From NCBI GenBank assembly GCA_009801015.1, contig VHZZ01008504.1, positions 27,351 to 47,799 on the forward strand: a stretch of 20,449 nt of DNA, read 5' to 3'. The translations under genes were made by a program, and so were the position numbers. Shown piece after piece: positions 20,254 to 20,449 of the stretch (positions are counted from its first letter, which is position 1; each line of letters starts with the position of its first letter). The stretch comes from Silene noctiflora. Taxonomy: Eukaryota; Streptophyta; Magnoliopsida; Caryophyllales; Caryophyllaceae. A model generated the notes under the pieces. The model was given only the letters and a program-made list of their open reading frames with translations. It was not told the origin of the DNA and searched no databases.

Positions 20254-20322
20254 CCAACTACAACATAATAAACATTACAATTACATCTCCAACTACCATA
20301 ATAAACATTACAATTGCATTTC
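20254..20322. repeat. Two-copy tandem repeat of about 34 bp
   Basis: Copies at 20254-20288 and 20289-20322 share ccaactac and ataataaacattacaatt and end in cat. They differ by one small indel and a few substitutions. Confidence 0.85.
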
Positions 20323-20355
20323 GAGAATGAGATCAGGCTCCAGCATATGTGGCCT

Positions 20356-20449
20356 TGTAACACCCCCATACCCAAAGTGCCTTACAAGGCCACCTTAAGT
20401 ACGAAGATGCTACCATCTCGGTTTTCCGAGGCAAATGATATACAAAAGA
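20356..20449 (+). mobile_element. Possible 5' end of an LTR (partial, runs off window)
   Basis: The block starts TGTAACACCCCC, a beginning common in plant Ty3/gypsy (Tekay/Del-type) LTRs, and continues with gtgccttacaaggccacctt and ccatctcggttttccgaggc, phrases I recall from dispersed plant repeats. The rest is outside the window, so neither the other LTR nor the coding part can be checked. Confidence 0.4.

Larger units (their letters stand above)
19892..20449. other. Region downstream of the transposase
   Basis: There is no gene in this stretch. It holds two copies of gaagtcaacctaggatt(g/a)a (19901 and 20097), a two-copy tandem repeat of about 34 bp (20254-20322) and an LTR-like start at 20356. 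It may include the 3' untranslated part of the transposon. Confidence 0.6.

Overview
The window is nuclear DNA from a flowering plant, probably a eudicot. The evidence is AT-rich sequence, GT-AG introns, a Stowaway MITE, a plant-type Mutator-like transposase and plant LTR and SINE-like debris. Some repeats recall Caryophyllales, but that is only an impression. Four isolated N bases indicate draft-quality sequence.

Positions 33 to 16076 on the minus strand hold one long, intron-rich protein-coding gene, whose 3' end runs off the left edge. Thirteen coding exons can be read, from the ATG at 16076 to a donor site at 33. They are small (12 to 191 nt), all bounded by AG/GT, and their phases join into 380 uninterrupted codons. 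The product has a basic, amphipathic, presumably organelle-targeting N-terminus, a polyglycine linker and about six tetratricopeptide (TPR) units of the kinesin light chain/nephrocystin-3 type. One exon is only 12 nt long.

Coding sequence is about 7% of the gene's span. The long introns hold mobile DNA: a Stowaway MITE, another MITE-like element, two polypurine foldback elements, a SINE-like copy split by a nested insertion, a probable solo Ty3/gypsy-type LTR, two GC-rich islands whose strand skew inverts, a triple tandem repeat, a long (CA)n tract and a 17-base G run.

Positions 16077 to 17296 separate this gene from a divergent MuDR/MULE transposase on the plus strand (about 17297 to 19891). 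The transposase keeps its DNA-binding domain, DDE residues, SWIM finger, CCHC knuckle and one intron, but two in-frame stops and several single-base frameshifts break it. The last 550 bases hold short direct repeats and, at 20356, a TGTAACACCCC motif typical of an LTR start. I see no RNA genes, CRISPR or bacterial features.
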